Of a stretch of DNA of 64,000 nt, positions 39,796 through 51,106 are shown piece by piece. The stretch covers positions 2,956,535 through 3,020,534 of the forward strand of contig CM021320.1 in assembly GCA_010645155.1 (NCBI GenBank). Reading direction: 5' to 3'. Made by a program: the position numbers and the translations under genes. The notes below the pieces were generated by a model that saw only the letters and a list, made by a program, of their open reading frames with translations, was not told the origin of the DNA and searched no databases. This DNA comes from Tigriopus japonicus. Lineage: Eukaryota; Arthropoda; Copepoda; Harpacticoida; Harpacticidae. How positions within the stretch are numbered: position 1 is the first letter of the stretch; every line of letters begins with the position of its first letter.

Positions 39796-39973
39796 TGTTG
39801 TCATGTTGCTCGCTTAGGAGCAACTGCGTTGCTCACAACCCGTCCTCCCCAGCTGTATATATGTATTGTATCATGCAGAATAGAAACCAGTATTGAAGTA
39901 CATCTCTCTCTACTCACTCCACGGTGAGTGGCCTTGCGGCTACTCAGCGTGCTACATGGTGCCAGCGGTGGGG
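39796..39973 (+). mobile_element. LTR with adjoining tRNA primer-binding site
   Basis: A 161-bp segment runs from TGTTGTCATG to GTGCTACA and holds a TATATATG box. It is followed at once by TGGTGCCAGCGGTGGGG, which is the reverse complement of a tRNA 3' end finishing in CCA; the pattern CACCGCTGGCACCA is most like a leucine tRNA. This is the hallmark of the 5' end of an LTR retrotransposon. No gag-pol or second LTR was found, so it is a remnant. Confidence 0.7.
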
Positions 39974-39974
39974 T

Positions 39975-40087
39975 CGATTGGCCGTGCGGGTGGATTCCCG
40001 GATCGATTGGCCTTGCGGGTGGATTCCCGGATCGATTGGCCTTGCGGGTGGATTCGCGGATCGATGGGCCGTGCGGGTGGATGCACA
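39975..40087. repeat. 29-bp tandem repeat, about four copies
   Basis: Units start at 39975, 40004, 40033 and 40062, each with CGATTGGCCTTGCGGGTGG or a one-base variant. The unit is G+C-rich, unlike its surroundings. It lies directly after the primer-binding site, in what would be the leader of the LTR element. The 29-bp period shifts the reading frame at each copy, so it is not a simple coding repeat. Confidence 0.88.
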
Positions 40088-40118
40088 GTGCACAGTTTGG
40101 CAAAATAAAGAGTAACTT

Positions 40119-40135
40119 TATCCGAGCCCTTTTTA
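40119..40135. repeat. hAT-like terminus related to 14.66-15.70 kb element
   Basis: The sequence AACTTTATCCGAGCCCT repeats the right terminus seen at 15,686-15,702. It cuts off the LTR remnant. I could not identify the partner end of this copy. Confidence 0.5.
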
Positions 40136-40229
40136 TAACAAATTCTCACAATTTATATCTTCTTCAAGAGTTCTAGGAAACACAATATCCACGAAAATTG
40201 AATTTAAGTCGCATATAGTCACTCACATA

Positions 40230-40356
40230 GAGGAAAAACAAATTTGTGGACGAGGTTGGGGCATTTAGGGCAAGAAAAGAGAAATACCCCAAAAACCCGC
40301 TCGGGCGGGTTTTTTTGGATTTAATGTCAACCGGGCGGGATTGAAGCAACCCTATT
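40230..40356. repeat. Dispersed repeat fragment, copy of 42.99-43.12 kb
   Basis: About 125 bp match the right end of the 42,352-43,118 element, including ATAGAGG, the G+C-rich CCCGC/GCGGG inverted pair and the end GATTGAAGCAACCCT. No left terminus was found for this copy. Confidence 0.6.
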
Positions 40357-41670
40357 TACAGAATGCCTTCATTGCAGGTTTTCTGTGATTGTCCCATCAC
40401 CCAACTGAGCGTTTCTTCATTTCTTTCGTGAATCCTGAATTTGTTTCTTTACAACGTATAAAAGTTGATCTACATGTGTCCCAAAATAGAGTTTGTCCTT
40501 GGAACCCAAACAAATCAAACAAAAAAAATCATTTATTGATAGCGAAAAGGAGAGGTGGGAACCCCCAACGGAAACATTAGTAACCGGATTTCTGAAGTTT
40601 GGACTATAGGTTGGTTGACAACGAGGATCAATTCATCATAACTAGAGCCAGGATTTTTAGGTGAAGAAAAAAGCCAAAAAATGTGGTAAATAGGTGAAGA
40701 AAATAACCAAAAAAAGTAAAAAAAAGGTTCTTTTTGTGCGCCTTTTACAATAGAAGCACTTACATTGGTGAACGTATTGGAATGTTGAAGTATACCGAGG
40801 TCACCCTGAGAATCCCGATTCACCTGACACATTTTTATCCTTATTTGAGACTGTTTGAATTTCTATCGGAATATATAATGTGAAGTATTATTGCCGTTGA
40901 TTACCTCATAGCCTCACACTACATGGCGCAGTCGGCTACCATACCACGCCCACACCACATTCTTACCAAGTTGTGCCATTTGAACCATCATTTTCAACAT
41001 GGACAAGTTTACGAGCTTGTCATTTGAGGCGCCAAATTTGATTGACTCACAAAACCTCCAATGCGCTGTTTTTTTGCGCAGTGCCCAGAAGCCAATTCTT
41101 TAAAAAATGAAGAAGTTAGATAAATGCACTACCACCCTTCTTCTTTGGAAGGCCAATGGAAAAAAATAATTGTAAATTTTACTCCTTTCTACATTTTTCA
41201 AAGAACTGCCTCTAGCCTCTTGAAATTAAATGTGAATTTAAATCAATGCCCTTCCTTAGTGATAGTATAAATATGACCATTTTTCACTAAGTTAGAAATC
41301 ACTTTCTCTAAACCAGGTGCTAAATGTTGTAAATCTCGGCATTTATTAACCTTTTGTCCCTAAAAGTGTCAAAAAAATATTTTTTTTTGCTAAAAAGGGC
41401 AAAAAAATTTTTTTACATCAAAAGCAGTAAAAAAGGTGAAAAAATATTTTCTAATTTTTCACCTAAAAATCTTGGCTCTAATCATAACCCATAAAGTGAC
41501 GGAAAGTGAGATATCTGGCAATGGCTTTTGAGAGGACATTTGAGGTCAGAATGAAGGACATTGTTTGGCGTCAGGGAAGCTGAATGATGACGGAACATGC
41601 TTATCAAGAAGTACCGATTCGAAAAGAGAAGTGAAGCGGTCCATCAGAAGCTTTTTATATTACATATAAC
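40357..41670. other. Non-coding stretch
   Basis: No supported gene. It contains poly-A/T tracts with a repeated GTGAAAAAA-type motif at 40,660-40,720 and again, inverted, at 41,360-41,480. That may be the ends of another degenerate repeat. Confidence 0.45.
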
Positions 41671-42142
41671 TAGGGACGGGCAAAAAGTGTAAAAACATTT
41701 TTGGTAACATACTATGATATAAAATACCAATTTATTTGCCTTTTTCGCATTTATTTGCACGATTTTTTACGAATTCGGCCTAAAATGAACAAATTGTTGA
41801 GGGTTTGCTATTTTTTCTTTGAAAATGTTTACTTTTGGAAGATTTTTTTTCAAATTTGAAAACTAAATCTAATTTTACGGCTCCCAGCGAAGGATAGCAT
41901 AGTTTTGATTACTAATACTTCAATATCTAAATTTTCCTCTTCAAGATTGAAAAATAACAAGCAGATGACAAGAAAGTATTTGAAGCTTTTTGTTTCAGAA
42001 ATTTCAGTTTTTTGGGGAATTTTTAAATTTTATTTGCGCTTTTGACCTTTTTCTGCACTTTATTTTACGATTTTGGGCTGATTTTTGTGCAACTTTTGGT
42101 AATCAAAAGCTTCTTTTGATTTGCACTATTTGCCCGTCCCTG
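41671..42142. mobile_element. hAT-type MITE, 472 bp, with perfect target duplication
   Basis: Ends are TAGGGACGGGCAAAAAGTG and, reversed, CAGGGACGGGCAAATAGTGC. A perfect 8-bp duplication CATATAAC flanks it (41663-41670 and 42143-42150). It has no transposase. Terminal sequence, duplication length and size all fit a non-autonomous hAT element, and the copy at 29,351-30,131 belongs to the same family. Confidence 0.88.
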
Positions 42143-42351
42143 CATATAACTCATCGGCAAGGTATCAGGCCAAGATGTATTAGAAGAAAAATTCAATAGC
42201 AGGACACATTGTACAGAAATTGACATGAAATTGTAGAATAAGTCAATAGCATTCGCAAGCCATGCCATGCAATAACAATCGTTTACGTTTCTGGGCGAAG
42301 TAATTCTAATAAATTGCAATATTCCTAACTCTTAATTGACCCATATCTGCA

Positions 42352-43118
42352 CAGGGTTGCATTGGAGATAAACCTGCCCGGTTTCTTTTGAAGAATTTTC
42401 GGATTATTAATTCGTGAGTTGTTCTGGTTTTTCGATATTTTTAGTTTCTTCGATTTGGTATTCTTAAGACAAAACTTTTTTCAACAATTGTAAATTATTG
42501 AAAAAGATACCGAGATGCTAATTTTTGTTATTGTGTAAAGGGAAGAAATTCCCCTGGAATTATCTCAATGATTAAAACTAGTTAAACAATGAAAACAGAG
42601 ACAGGTAAGAAAATTTTTAATATTCTACAAAGGGAACACTGTCCTGGAATAACCATATTGCCTTTAACAAAACATGGACCATCATTATCACAAAGTTAGT
42701 CAGTGGATCAGGAGTTTGAAAATGTATATATACAGTATATTTGCATAACTCAAAAAAGCAACACATTTTCAACTCTTAGGGCGACATCAATTAGGAATTG
42801 AATGAATGATTGCTTATTGATTCGTTGTATGTTTTTGTTTTAAAAGTTTTGAGTATCAACTAATTAGGACATTAATCATTCCAATCTCAATCATTTACAT
42901 TTCTTCATTTACTCCAAGTTGTCAGACAAGAAAAATAATACGGACGTGGTACTACTTACTCAATCTCACTCCACGTAATTCAGTGCTCCTTGCATAGAGG
43001 TAAGCACAATTTTAAGGGACGAATTAGGAGCACTTAGGGGGAAATGGAAAAACGGAAAATCCCGCCCAGGCGGCGTTTCCGGGTATAATGGCAACCGGGC
43101 TGGATTGAAGCAACCCTG
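42352..43118. mobile_element. Candidate hAT-like non-autonomous element
   Basis: The left end CAGGGTTGCATTGGAG and the reversed right end CAGGGTTGCTTCAATCC share their first nine bases and, further in, GCCCGGTT. The flanking 8 bp (TATCTGCA, GCTGTGCA) match at five positions only, so this is either old or two unrelated fragments. The interior has no coding sequence. Confidence 0.45.
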
Positions 43119-44125
43119 GCTGTGCAAGGTAAGAAACGTTTGCTGTCTACAGTCACATCTGAACAATGCTGAACAAACTTGCTTCACTCGCTCCGACTTT
43201 TGGTTGTGATTTTTCAATAGCCTTTACTTGAGGATGCCACAAATGTCGAAAAGGGCAAACTTCAGTCGAAGTTTTAAGTAAGTAGTCTCTAAAATGCATC
43301 GAGTCTAACATGTGATCAATTCCAGGGGCATTGAAAATTAAACATTTGACTTCTGTTGGCTCTGGCAAAACAGGTCACGAGCAAAAAAAAGGATTTTTAT
43401 CTCTGTTTACTTCCCCGCAAAAACCGATGAGCTTTGTTAAATTTCATCCCTTCGTTTTGTAACCCACTCATTCTATCGATTTGGTGTGATGAATAATATC
43501 AAAGACGAGTGAATCATAGGTGATATTAGGAAATTAGGTGAACACCATGTAAGCACTAAGCAGGTGTAATAATGTTTGAAATGCCTTTTCATCGGTAAAT
43601 GCACCTACGTACCTAAACACATTTTGACATTTTTGAGACATAACTAATGTAGAACAACTTTTCTTTCTTTTGTATTATTTTTGAGCTCATTACGTTTAGA
43701 ACCTATTTTGAGAGAAAAAGTAATGGAGCGAAAAAAAACTGCCAAGAATAATGTTTTTCAAAAATATTCTTATGTACTATGTAAATTACGTTGCATGAAA
43801 ATTAAATGAAAAATTACCCACCTATATCCATATACATCCAATTCTAAGCCACTAACATTAGGTTAAGTATGAAATATTGAGGGACTCTGTTCAAATTGGC
43901 CGCCTGGAATTGAATTTTCATAAACCAGCCGATTTCTCAGTCCAAATTTGAAAATCAATGTGTTCAATAGAAAAAATCAAAAACCGTGTGTGTCTCAAGT
44001 TGCATTTTCAAATCTTTTTTTGCGTTTTGAGACACATATCAAGTCATTCCCTGACGGACTCACCCAAAAACTAGTAATCATTCATCACAAACGTCTTTGA
44101 TTGAAAACTCTATTCATTCATTCTA

Positions 44126-45399
44126 CACAGTGGGGCAGAAGTATCCGGACAAAACTTTGAACATAATTTACAGCATCAAGCCAATTGTGTATTTAACAAA
44201 AAAAAGTTTGGACAACAATTAAGAACATTTTTATTCAATATGGTCACCGTTGGCCTTAATGACGGCGTCCAAGCGGCCGACAAAGGCCGAACAGGCTTTG
44301 GCGACCTCGGCCGTGGAGAAGGAGGCCATGTTCCGCTTCACCGACGACTTCAGAGACGCTAGGCTGTTGTGGGGCATCTTGTTGACCTTCCTCCTCAGCT
44401 CGGACCACAACTAGAAGTCGCATGGGTTGAGGTCAGGGCTGTTTGAAGGCCACTCGTCTTTCTTGACCACCACATCAAATTTGCTGTTCAAAAAGTTCAT
44501 GGAAACATTGAACACATGACACGGAGCAGAGTCCTGGATCCACATGAATTTGGTTCCTGGTGGGTACGAGGTTGCCAGCCAGGGCATCACGACCTTCCTT
44601 AGAAGCTCCACGTACCCAGCGGCATTGAGCCTGAATTTGAGAGGGAAGACATGGGCTGGCATCACCTTCCCGTCGCTGCTGATGAGGCCAAAGACCATAA
44701 TCTTGGCAGGATTCTTTGTCTTCATGATGGGAGAAACAACGGTTCTGTTCTCGGCAAGCCATCGGTTGTTCTAGGGGTTGTACGCGCCATCCAACGTGAA
44801 GATTGACTCATCTGAGAAAAGTCTGACCGTCCTCAGATTGACCTTGCAGATTCTGCGCAACTTCTTGCCCCTCTCAAGTCTGGTGGCCTTCATCTTCTCA
44901 GTAAGAAGGTGGCGTCTGCCTCTGACGTAGCAGGTCAAGTTCAGGTCCTCCTTGACGGCCCTGGCCACAGTCCTCTTGCTCACGGACCGCCTGGCTGTGT
45001 GGGCCGATATGGACACAGCTGGGTTGGCCTCGATGGACCTCCTCAGGCCCGCCAAGAACCTGGGGGTCCGTTTTTTGCCCTGTGTGGGCCGCAGGGGGCG
45101 TGGCCTGTCCCCCGGCCAGACTGCAGCCTCTTTACGACCTCGTAGACGGTGACCCTGGGGTACTTGGTTGACTTGATGATGGCTCTGGCGTCATTGCCGG
45201 CCGAGAGCAATTCAGCAATCACTTTACGCTTTTGTTCCTGGGGCTTCATATTTCCGGATTTAAACAAAAAAAAAAAATTAACAAACATTCAAAACCGGTT
45301 TTTGGTCAAACCAGAAATACGCGGGAAATAAAAATATTCCTCTTGCTTCAGGAGATATACGTCATCCAAGTTTTGTCTGGATACTTCTACCCCTCCCCG
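44126..45399 (-). mobile_element. mariner-type transposon (DD37D), inactivated
   Basis: The 1274-bp element is flanked by TA and has inverted ends sharing GAAGTATCC(G/A)GACAAAACTT. The minus-strand transposase begins MKPQEQKRKVIAELL at 45,252, with helix-turn-helix regions, then FSDESIFTLDG (first catalytic Asp), WIQDSAPCH (second) and SPDLNPCDF (third). Thirty-seven residues separate the last two, the spacing of maT-like DD37D elements. It is dead: a frameshift near 45,060-45,090 and two in-frame TAG codons (before 44,771 and 44,411) break the frame. The ends are still well matched. Confidence 0.88.
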
Positions 45400-45639
45400 T
45401 AATAAATGAGCAAGTACAAGAACCCCACCAAAGAGGGACGTAGATGGTCTTCATTTACTAAGAGAAATTTGATTTGAATCAATCGGTTGTGGTCTTCCTA
45501 GGGTGAGACTGGATTGGTCACTTATTGGGGCCAGTTGTTGAGGGCATTTAGGTAGAAGTATAAATGAACCATTGTGGAAACAGCAATATCCAGTAGATAA
45601 ATAAATGAAAAAAGTAATAACCATGCTTGAGTATACAGG

Positions 45640-46600
45640 GTCCGCTATAATTGCGATTCCGCTTTGAAGGTCTCTAGCTCTCTTATTAGTAATTAGATAA
45701 AAGTTTAATTGACAATCTCGGAAAGAGCAAAGTCTGTCAAAATGGTATACTTTTTTAATTGGTAAGATGTTAAATTATTTTTTATTATAAAACTACATGA
45801 AGTGAACTCCGTTTGCAGCCAAGACCTTGGCGATTCTCTCCCTGACCTTTGCACACATTTGACTGACCTTGGAGGCCTCCCAGACGGTTCCTCAGGTTCT
45901 TTCGATTAATGCCTTTAGGACTTGGATGTTGGGGTGCCTCCTGGAATTGGTCACGCCCTCCACCACCGACCACAACTAAAAGTCCATTGGGTTGGGGTCG
46001 GGGGACGAGGGTGGCCATAATTCTTTGGAACAGAGGGCCTCCGGCCCTCAGTTTTCGGAGAGATGATCCTAGACTGCATGCGCAGTATGGCAGGGTGCCC
46101 CACAATGCTTCAGGATCATCTTCCCCCTCCACTTGGGCCCATATTCTGAGGTGTAACAACCTTTCCATCACTTCCGAACAATCCAAACACCATTATGGAT
46201 GCCAGGTGATTGGTCTTCATGGCCGCCTGCAAGTTAACATCTGCCTGTTTAGCCACCGCCCTCCTGTTCCTCTTGTTGGCCACCTGGTCCACAACAAAGA
46301 GCTTCTCCTTGCTCTACAAAACAATTCTGTTGCTCCCCCTTCTGCTCTTATTCCCCCTAAACCAGTCCTCCAGCTTTTGGCACCTTTCCATCCTCTTTTC
46401 CTTCGTCGTCTTGGACAGGAGGGGCCTCTCCAAAGTCGCAAGAGACTTGAAGCAGGCGGCCTTGACAATTCTCGTGGCCGACATCTGAGAGCAGTTACAA
46501 GCATCGGCAAACTGTTTGATGTTCAAGACAGGCTGCTTCCTGACCATATCTTTCACCCTTTGATGTTCCTGATGCAAGATACTTCTCATTAGATCACAAC
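45640..46600 (-). pseudogene. Second mariner-type transposase fossil
   Basis: On the minus strand, 46,589-46,317 encodes a helix-turn-helix region (NIKQFADACNCSQMSATRIV). The frame breaks repeatedly and resumes as ASIMVFGLFGSDGK, which matches IMVFGLISSDGK in the neighbouring mariner. Later frames are scrambled. It is a related but more decayed copy only 240 bp from the first. Clear inverted ends were not found; its right side abuts the repeat starting at 46,605. Confidence 0.7.
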
Positions 46601-46604
46601 AAAA

Positions 46605-47108
46605 GCTCGTATGCTATGATGGCAAAGCTCGATGCTTGACTTGCAAGTTTACTTCAGAGTGTGCTAGCCTGGTTTTCTCCATCGATTTAGCTTTTCTCGA
46701 AAGTGACGGTCCGTTTCGATCTTGAAATTCCCGAACATCTATGATCGTTCGCTCGCCCTCTTTCAAAGCCGTCACCTCCTGATTTCAGCTACCCCACATC
46801 TCTCCTTTTGTCTCTTCCTCGCACCCTTTTCAACCACCCGCTCAATAACAGGTCAGGGGGCGTGCAATTTTTGACAGCGAATTCGAAGAAACACTGAAAG
46901 GAAGTTGGCTTGGAGTTGGTTCGATCGGCGTTGAAGTGTTCGAATGGGAATGCTTCAACGACGCCGGAGAACTTCCCTCTTCGCATGCTTCCAGTCATGC
47001 TTCTCCTAGATCAAACCTCATGTTAAGGTCAAATAGTGAGAAGGTTGACTTGAAGTTGACTTGAAGTCAATGCTTCTAGCACACCTTGGTGCACGCTTAA
47101 CATACCAG
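46605..47108. repeat. Interspersed repeat, inverted copy of 36.09-36.48 kb
   Basis: Matching blocks include CTATGATCGTTCGCTCGCCC / its reverse, GACTTGCAAGTTTACTTC, and the end CACGCTTAACATACCAG. Against the copy at 36,087-36,480 it has about 120 extra bases (46,910-47,040). The two copies are in opposite orientation 10 kb apart and flank GPCR 2. Confidence 0.75.
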
Positions 47109-48547
47109 TTAAAGAGTCTCTACTTCTAATCAAATCAAGTTTTCTAACTAAAATTAGGTAGCCCACTCATTAAGTATTCCTCGTTTGGTACATATTTTTA
47201 GTAATCTTTATGGCGTGACATGTTCTCAATGAACAAAAATATTTTCTATGCCTTGCACGGGTAATGTACAATTTCGTGTTGTAGTAATGTAGAGTGGCGT
47301 GGCAACAATTTTTTCCCTAACACTGCACGGTGTTATTTTGAGCTGAAGAAGTCATCTGTGAATTCCAAAAATTTTTGAGACCAGTTTTGAGTTGGGAATA
47401 ACATATCGCATATGTATTTAAATTTTGTTAATTAGATCACGGGCTATAAAAAACGTTATTTGGTCACTAGATACATGCTTATAACATATTTTTTTCTACT
47501 CAATTCTCAAGTAGTCTAGTAGGTGCGTCTACCTAAAATATGGTCTCAATCTACTCCTTCCTTAGTTTGTCACAACTGATACAAAACAAAACAAAACGAA
47601 GCATTTCTACATAAATAAATAAAATAGAGATATCTCAATTTTGACGTCGCCAAAACCGCCCTCTATGAGAGATTACCTAACAACATTGTTAAAAATGATG
47701 GTTTTTTACTAATTGCAATAAAAGATACTTATCTTATTAGCTATTCCTAGCTTTTTCCTATTTATAAGAAAAAAAATGCCTCGTAAACTTACCTTGACAA
47801 AACACATTCTTTTGAGATGAAAAAGTACAGCTTTAGCTCTAGCTACAGTTACAGAAAGAGAGATATTAGCGGATGCGGTTCTTGGTGCACCCACATTAGT
47901 GACGGTTTTCTGAAAACGGCATCATCAGGAACTATTGTTTGAATTAGTTACATGTCAAGTTTGCCCCCAAAAACGGTCAAATGCATCAATTTCACGACAA
48001 ACAAATTTGGAAAATCGGTGCACACAGACAAAAATACCAAAAAATGGCTTTGTCAAAAAAAATATTTCTTAAATATCCTGCTTTACATTTTGGTCTTTTA
48101 AAGAAAATATATATTGGATATTTTGTCACCTTTTTGGAAACATTTATCCGGGCCCTAGTGATTAATGATGCACTTCTCAAGACGAAGATAAAGAAATTCA
48201 ACTCTTGCTTCCTTATCCAATGTTGTGCCAATATCAAAGTAAACTTTTGTCCCCGATTTTCATTAAACGACGAAGTGTAGGGATGGACCTTGCGAGGGTA
48301 TTTAGCTTGAATGAAGTGTTTTTAAAAGAACGACATACACGTAGATGATTGTCAATTGAAAGGCAGAAATTTAATTTAGCAATCTGACGTATGCGAATCA
48401 TTCTCTAATCTAGCTCTCTTGATAAGGAAGCACTTAAGACACACTCTGCTCTCATTCTCCCAAAAATACAAATGTTGACATTATCAGTGATCCCACACTC
48501 CTTCGGAAATAGGTTGGACTTTGTGTTTTTATGCAATTCAATTCCAA
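47109..48547. other. Non-coding stretch upstream of GPCR 3
   Basis: A+T-rich, with no supported gene. A CATTTATCCGGGCCCTAGTG end near 48,141-48,161 resembles the hAT-like termini elsewhere in the window but has no partner I can see. Confidence 0.45.
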
Positions 48548-50759
48548 ATGGCAGGTGCTGAGCCGACCCCAACTCCTGATCTTTGGGAAGACGACAGCAG
48601 TTTCCAAGTGGCCGCATGGTTTGCCGTGATATTTTGTGTATTTGGGGTCGTGGGTAATCTAACGACCCTGATTGTTTTGCGCAAATCCCCAATCCTTCAT
48701 CGGCATACCAACACGCCATTCTTGGTGTCTTTGACCGCCTCGGATTTGATCTTTAGTGCCTTCATCTTGCCCTTATTTGCCCATCGGTGAGATTTTGAGA
48801 CTTGGTATTGTTTAGTTATTAAAATGCGGATCATATTTGAGGGTGTTTTGTAACGCAAACTCAATTTTTACATTCAATCGGCAATATGAGGAAGTGGAAT
48901 TTTAGTGTTATTATTGGCCTGTGTGACTGGGTGAACAAACACAAAATTAATATCATTTGGAAGAGCCTTTCAAGAATCTTAGCGATGCTGAACACTTGAA
49001 CAGTATATGGATTTAAGGTCCTAAACTCTCCGTAAAACATGTAGGTAAGCTTCTGATATGAAAATTACCCCTTAAGATAAGAGCGTTGATTTTCGTTGAT
49101 AAAAGCGTGGGATCCAGTTAAAAAACATAATTGTAATAACATTATTCTTTTTTATTTTGTTTAAACAGCTAGCGTTCCAAAAAACAACGCACAAAATTTT
49201 AGTTGAAAGTAAATGAAAGTTAGGCTTTTTAGGTCGTTGCACATTTAAATACGCAATCCATTAAAAACAATACATGTCATCTTAATCGATGTACTTGAAG
49301 GTAGCTGGAAGATTGCCAATCAACCCACTAAAGCCCAAAAACCTTGAAATAGCTACTTACGGTACTAAAAAAATGGCGTGAAGTTTGAATGTAAATTCCA
49401 AATTACTAAGAGATACATATGTTTCTGGTCCAGGAAATCAAGGGTTACAACTTTAGTTGCTACTTTTATCTAAATCAGAGACAGTTTAAAAGTTTTATAC
49501 CTTTTTCAAAACTGCTTGAATTTACATTTGTTGAAAAGTTAGTCAATTCATTTTTAGAGCTTACTTATATACCTATTCTATTGCATTTAATTGAAAATAT
49601 GTTGATCAGCTCCTAAATTATTCGAGTGCAACCGGTCCATTATGACTCCAAAAAAGCGGACAAACGCTTCGGGTGTATGAAAAGTCAAATTTCCAAGCCA
49701 AAAATACATAGATCTTTGATCTCATAAAATGAATTGGATGAAAATAACTTGAAAATGTACTGACTTCGTTACAGATTCTTCTCCCGAGGGTGGACCCTTG
49801 GAGATGGGGTCTGTGGCATTTTCTCCCTCTTCATGTACTGCAGTGTTGCCGTGTCCAGTGTTAGCTTGATGTTCATAAGTTTGAACACATATGCTGTGAA
49901 CCTTTTGCCAACCAAAGTGAATGTATTGTGCATGCCATGGAAGTCCTGGTTCACTGTAGTGGGACTTTGGGTGCTTCCTTTCGTCCTAATGAGTCTGCCC
50001 ATGTTTGAGGTTTGGGGGAAATACGGTATATATGGGGCAAACTGCGCTCTGCTCGAGAACAGCGATCAATTGTCAATAGTGGTCACGTACTTCACCCTTT
50101 TCATCGGGATTCCCCTTTTGGCCATGGGTTTCGTGTACAGTTTCGTGTGGTGCAAAGTCCGTGCAAGGACGCTATCCTCGTCTACCAAAGCCAGTCTTAG
50201 CAGCAATGCCAGTGTTAGAAGTATGAATCAGGCGCGCACGAAAGACTTGTTCAAGACCTTTGGCATCATCCACTTGTGCCATCTCATTAGCTTTGCCCCC
50301 GTGTCCTTTTTGGGCGTGTTTGATCAGATGCCTCCTAGTAGGAATTATCCAGTTTGGCAAGTGTTCGCATATATCATGGTTTGGTGCTTTGTCATCATGA
50401 AACCCATTGTTTATTTCGTTGTTGATCGATGTTATCGAAAGTATTGCATGTATTCAGTTCAGCAATTGTTTTGCATGAACCCTAGGAGCCTCAATTTAAC
50501 CACACCCTCTGTATTACGCACATCAACTAATCGATCAAGTAACATACTCCGAAGAAATGGCGAGACCCCAAGTTCGTCACGAGGAAGAAGACCAAATCCT
50601 TGCCAAGAGCCCTTTGAAATGGAACCCCTTCAGAACAAAAGAGAATCAAGGGAACAATTTGCAAGATCACAACCAGTCAGATTGACTGTTTCACGTGCAG
50701 TTCCAAACAAGAATGTACCTCAGTATGAAAATATCAAAGTGCAATCGCCTCCCAGTTGA
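48548..50759 (+). CDS. Tre1/moody-like GPCR 3, 407 aa, degenerate motifs
   Basis: Exon 1 is 48548..48786 (ATG, MAGAEPTPTPD) and exon 2 is 49775..50759; the 988-bp intron is at the family position and phase. The frame is intact and seven hydrophobic segments remain, with both extracellular-loop cysteines (GDGVC and GANC). Residues that class A receptors need for activation are changed. The NRY-type triplet reads NTY (117-119), losing the TM3 arginine, and NPIVY reads KPIVY (289-293), losing the TM7 asparagine. RDWTL is RGWTL and the NRHYRK motif is DRCYRK. It may be a silent, decoy or newly specialised receptor. AATAAA lies at 51,047. Confidence 0.88.
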
Positions 50760-51046
50760 ATTGGAATTCATATATTTTCGCATTGACAATGTATGTAAAT
50801 CCTCTTGAAAACATCGTGGTAAGTTGTGGGGAGGAAAATGTTTAAATTATGGTCGACATTTTAACCTTTTTCTAGACTATATCCTCTATTCTTTCCGCGT
50901 TAAATTTGATTTTGCCCATGTGCCGGAACAGGGATTCATACGTCCAAAAATTTCAAGTTGACAATTTGATGTCCTGTATTAAGTCAAATGATTGTGGGGA
51001 GAGTGCCTGTAAAGTATGTTAACCTTTAAACAAGGTGTGATAGGGA

Positions 51047-51052
51047 AATAAA
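51047..51052 (+). terminator. Polyadenylation signal AATAAA for GPCR 3
   Basis: It lies 288 nt after the GPCR 3 stop codon. The opposite-strand signal of RpL35A is only about 30 bp further on, so the two convergent transcripts probably end within a few tens of bases of each other or overlap. Confidence 0.55.
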
Positions 51053-51079
51053 AAGAATGAATGCTATGTTTCAAAGACG

Positions 51080-51085
51080 TTTATT
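51080..51085 (-). terminator. Polyadenylation signal AATAAA for RpL35A
   Basis: AATAAA on the minus strand begins 22 nt after the RpL35A stop codon, giving the short 3' UTR usual for ribosomal protein genes. Confidence 0.75.
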
Positions 51086-51106
51086 TTCAAGAGATAGGCA
51101 TTTGCT

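Noticed and set aside
40290..40320. CCCGC...GCGGG followed by T-run, resembling a bacterial terminator
   Set aside because: The sequence is eukaryotic and the motif is part of a dispersed repeat also found at 43,060.
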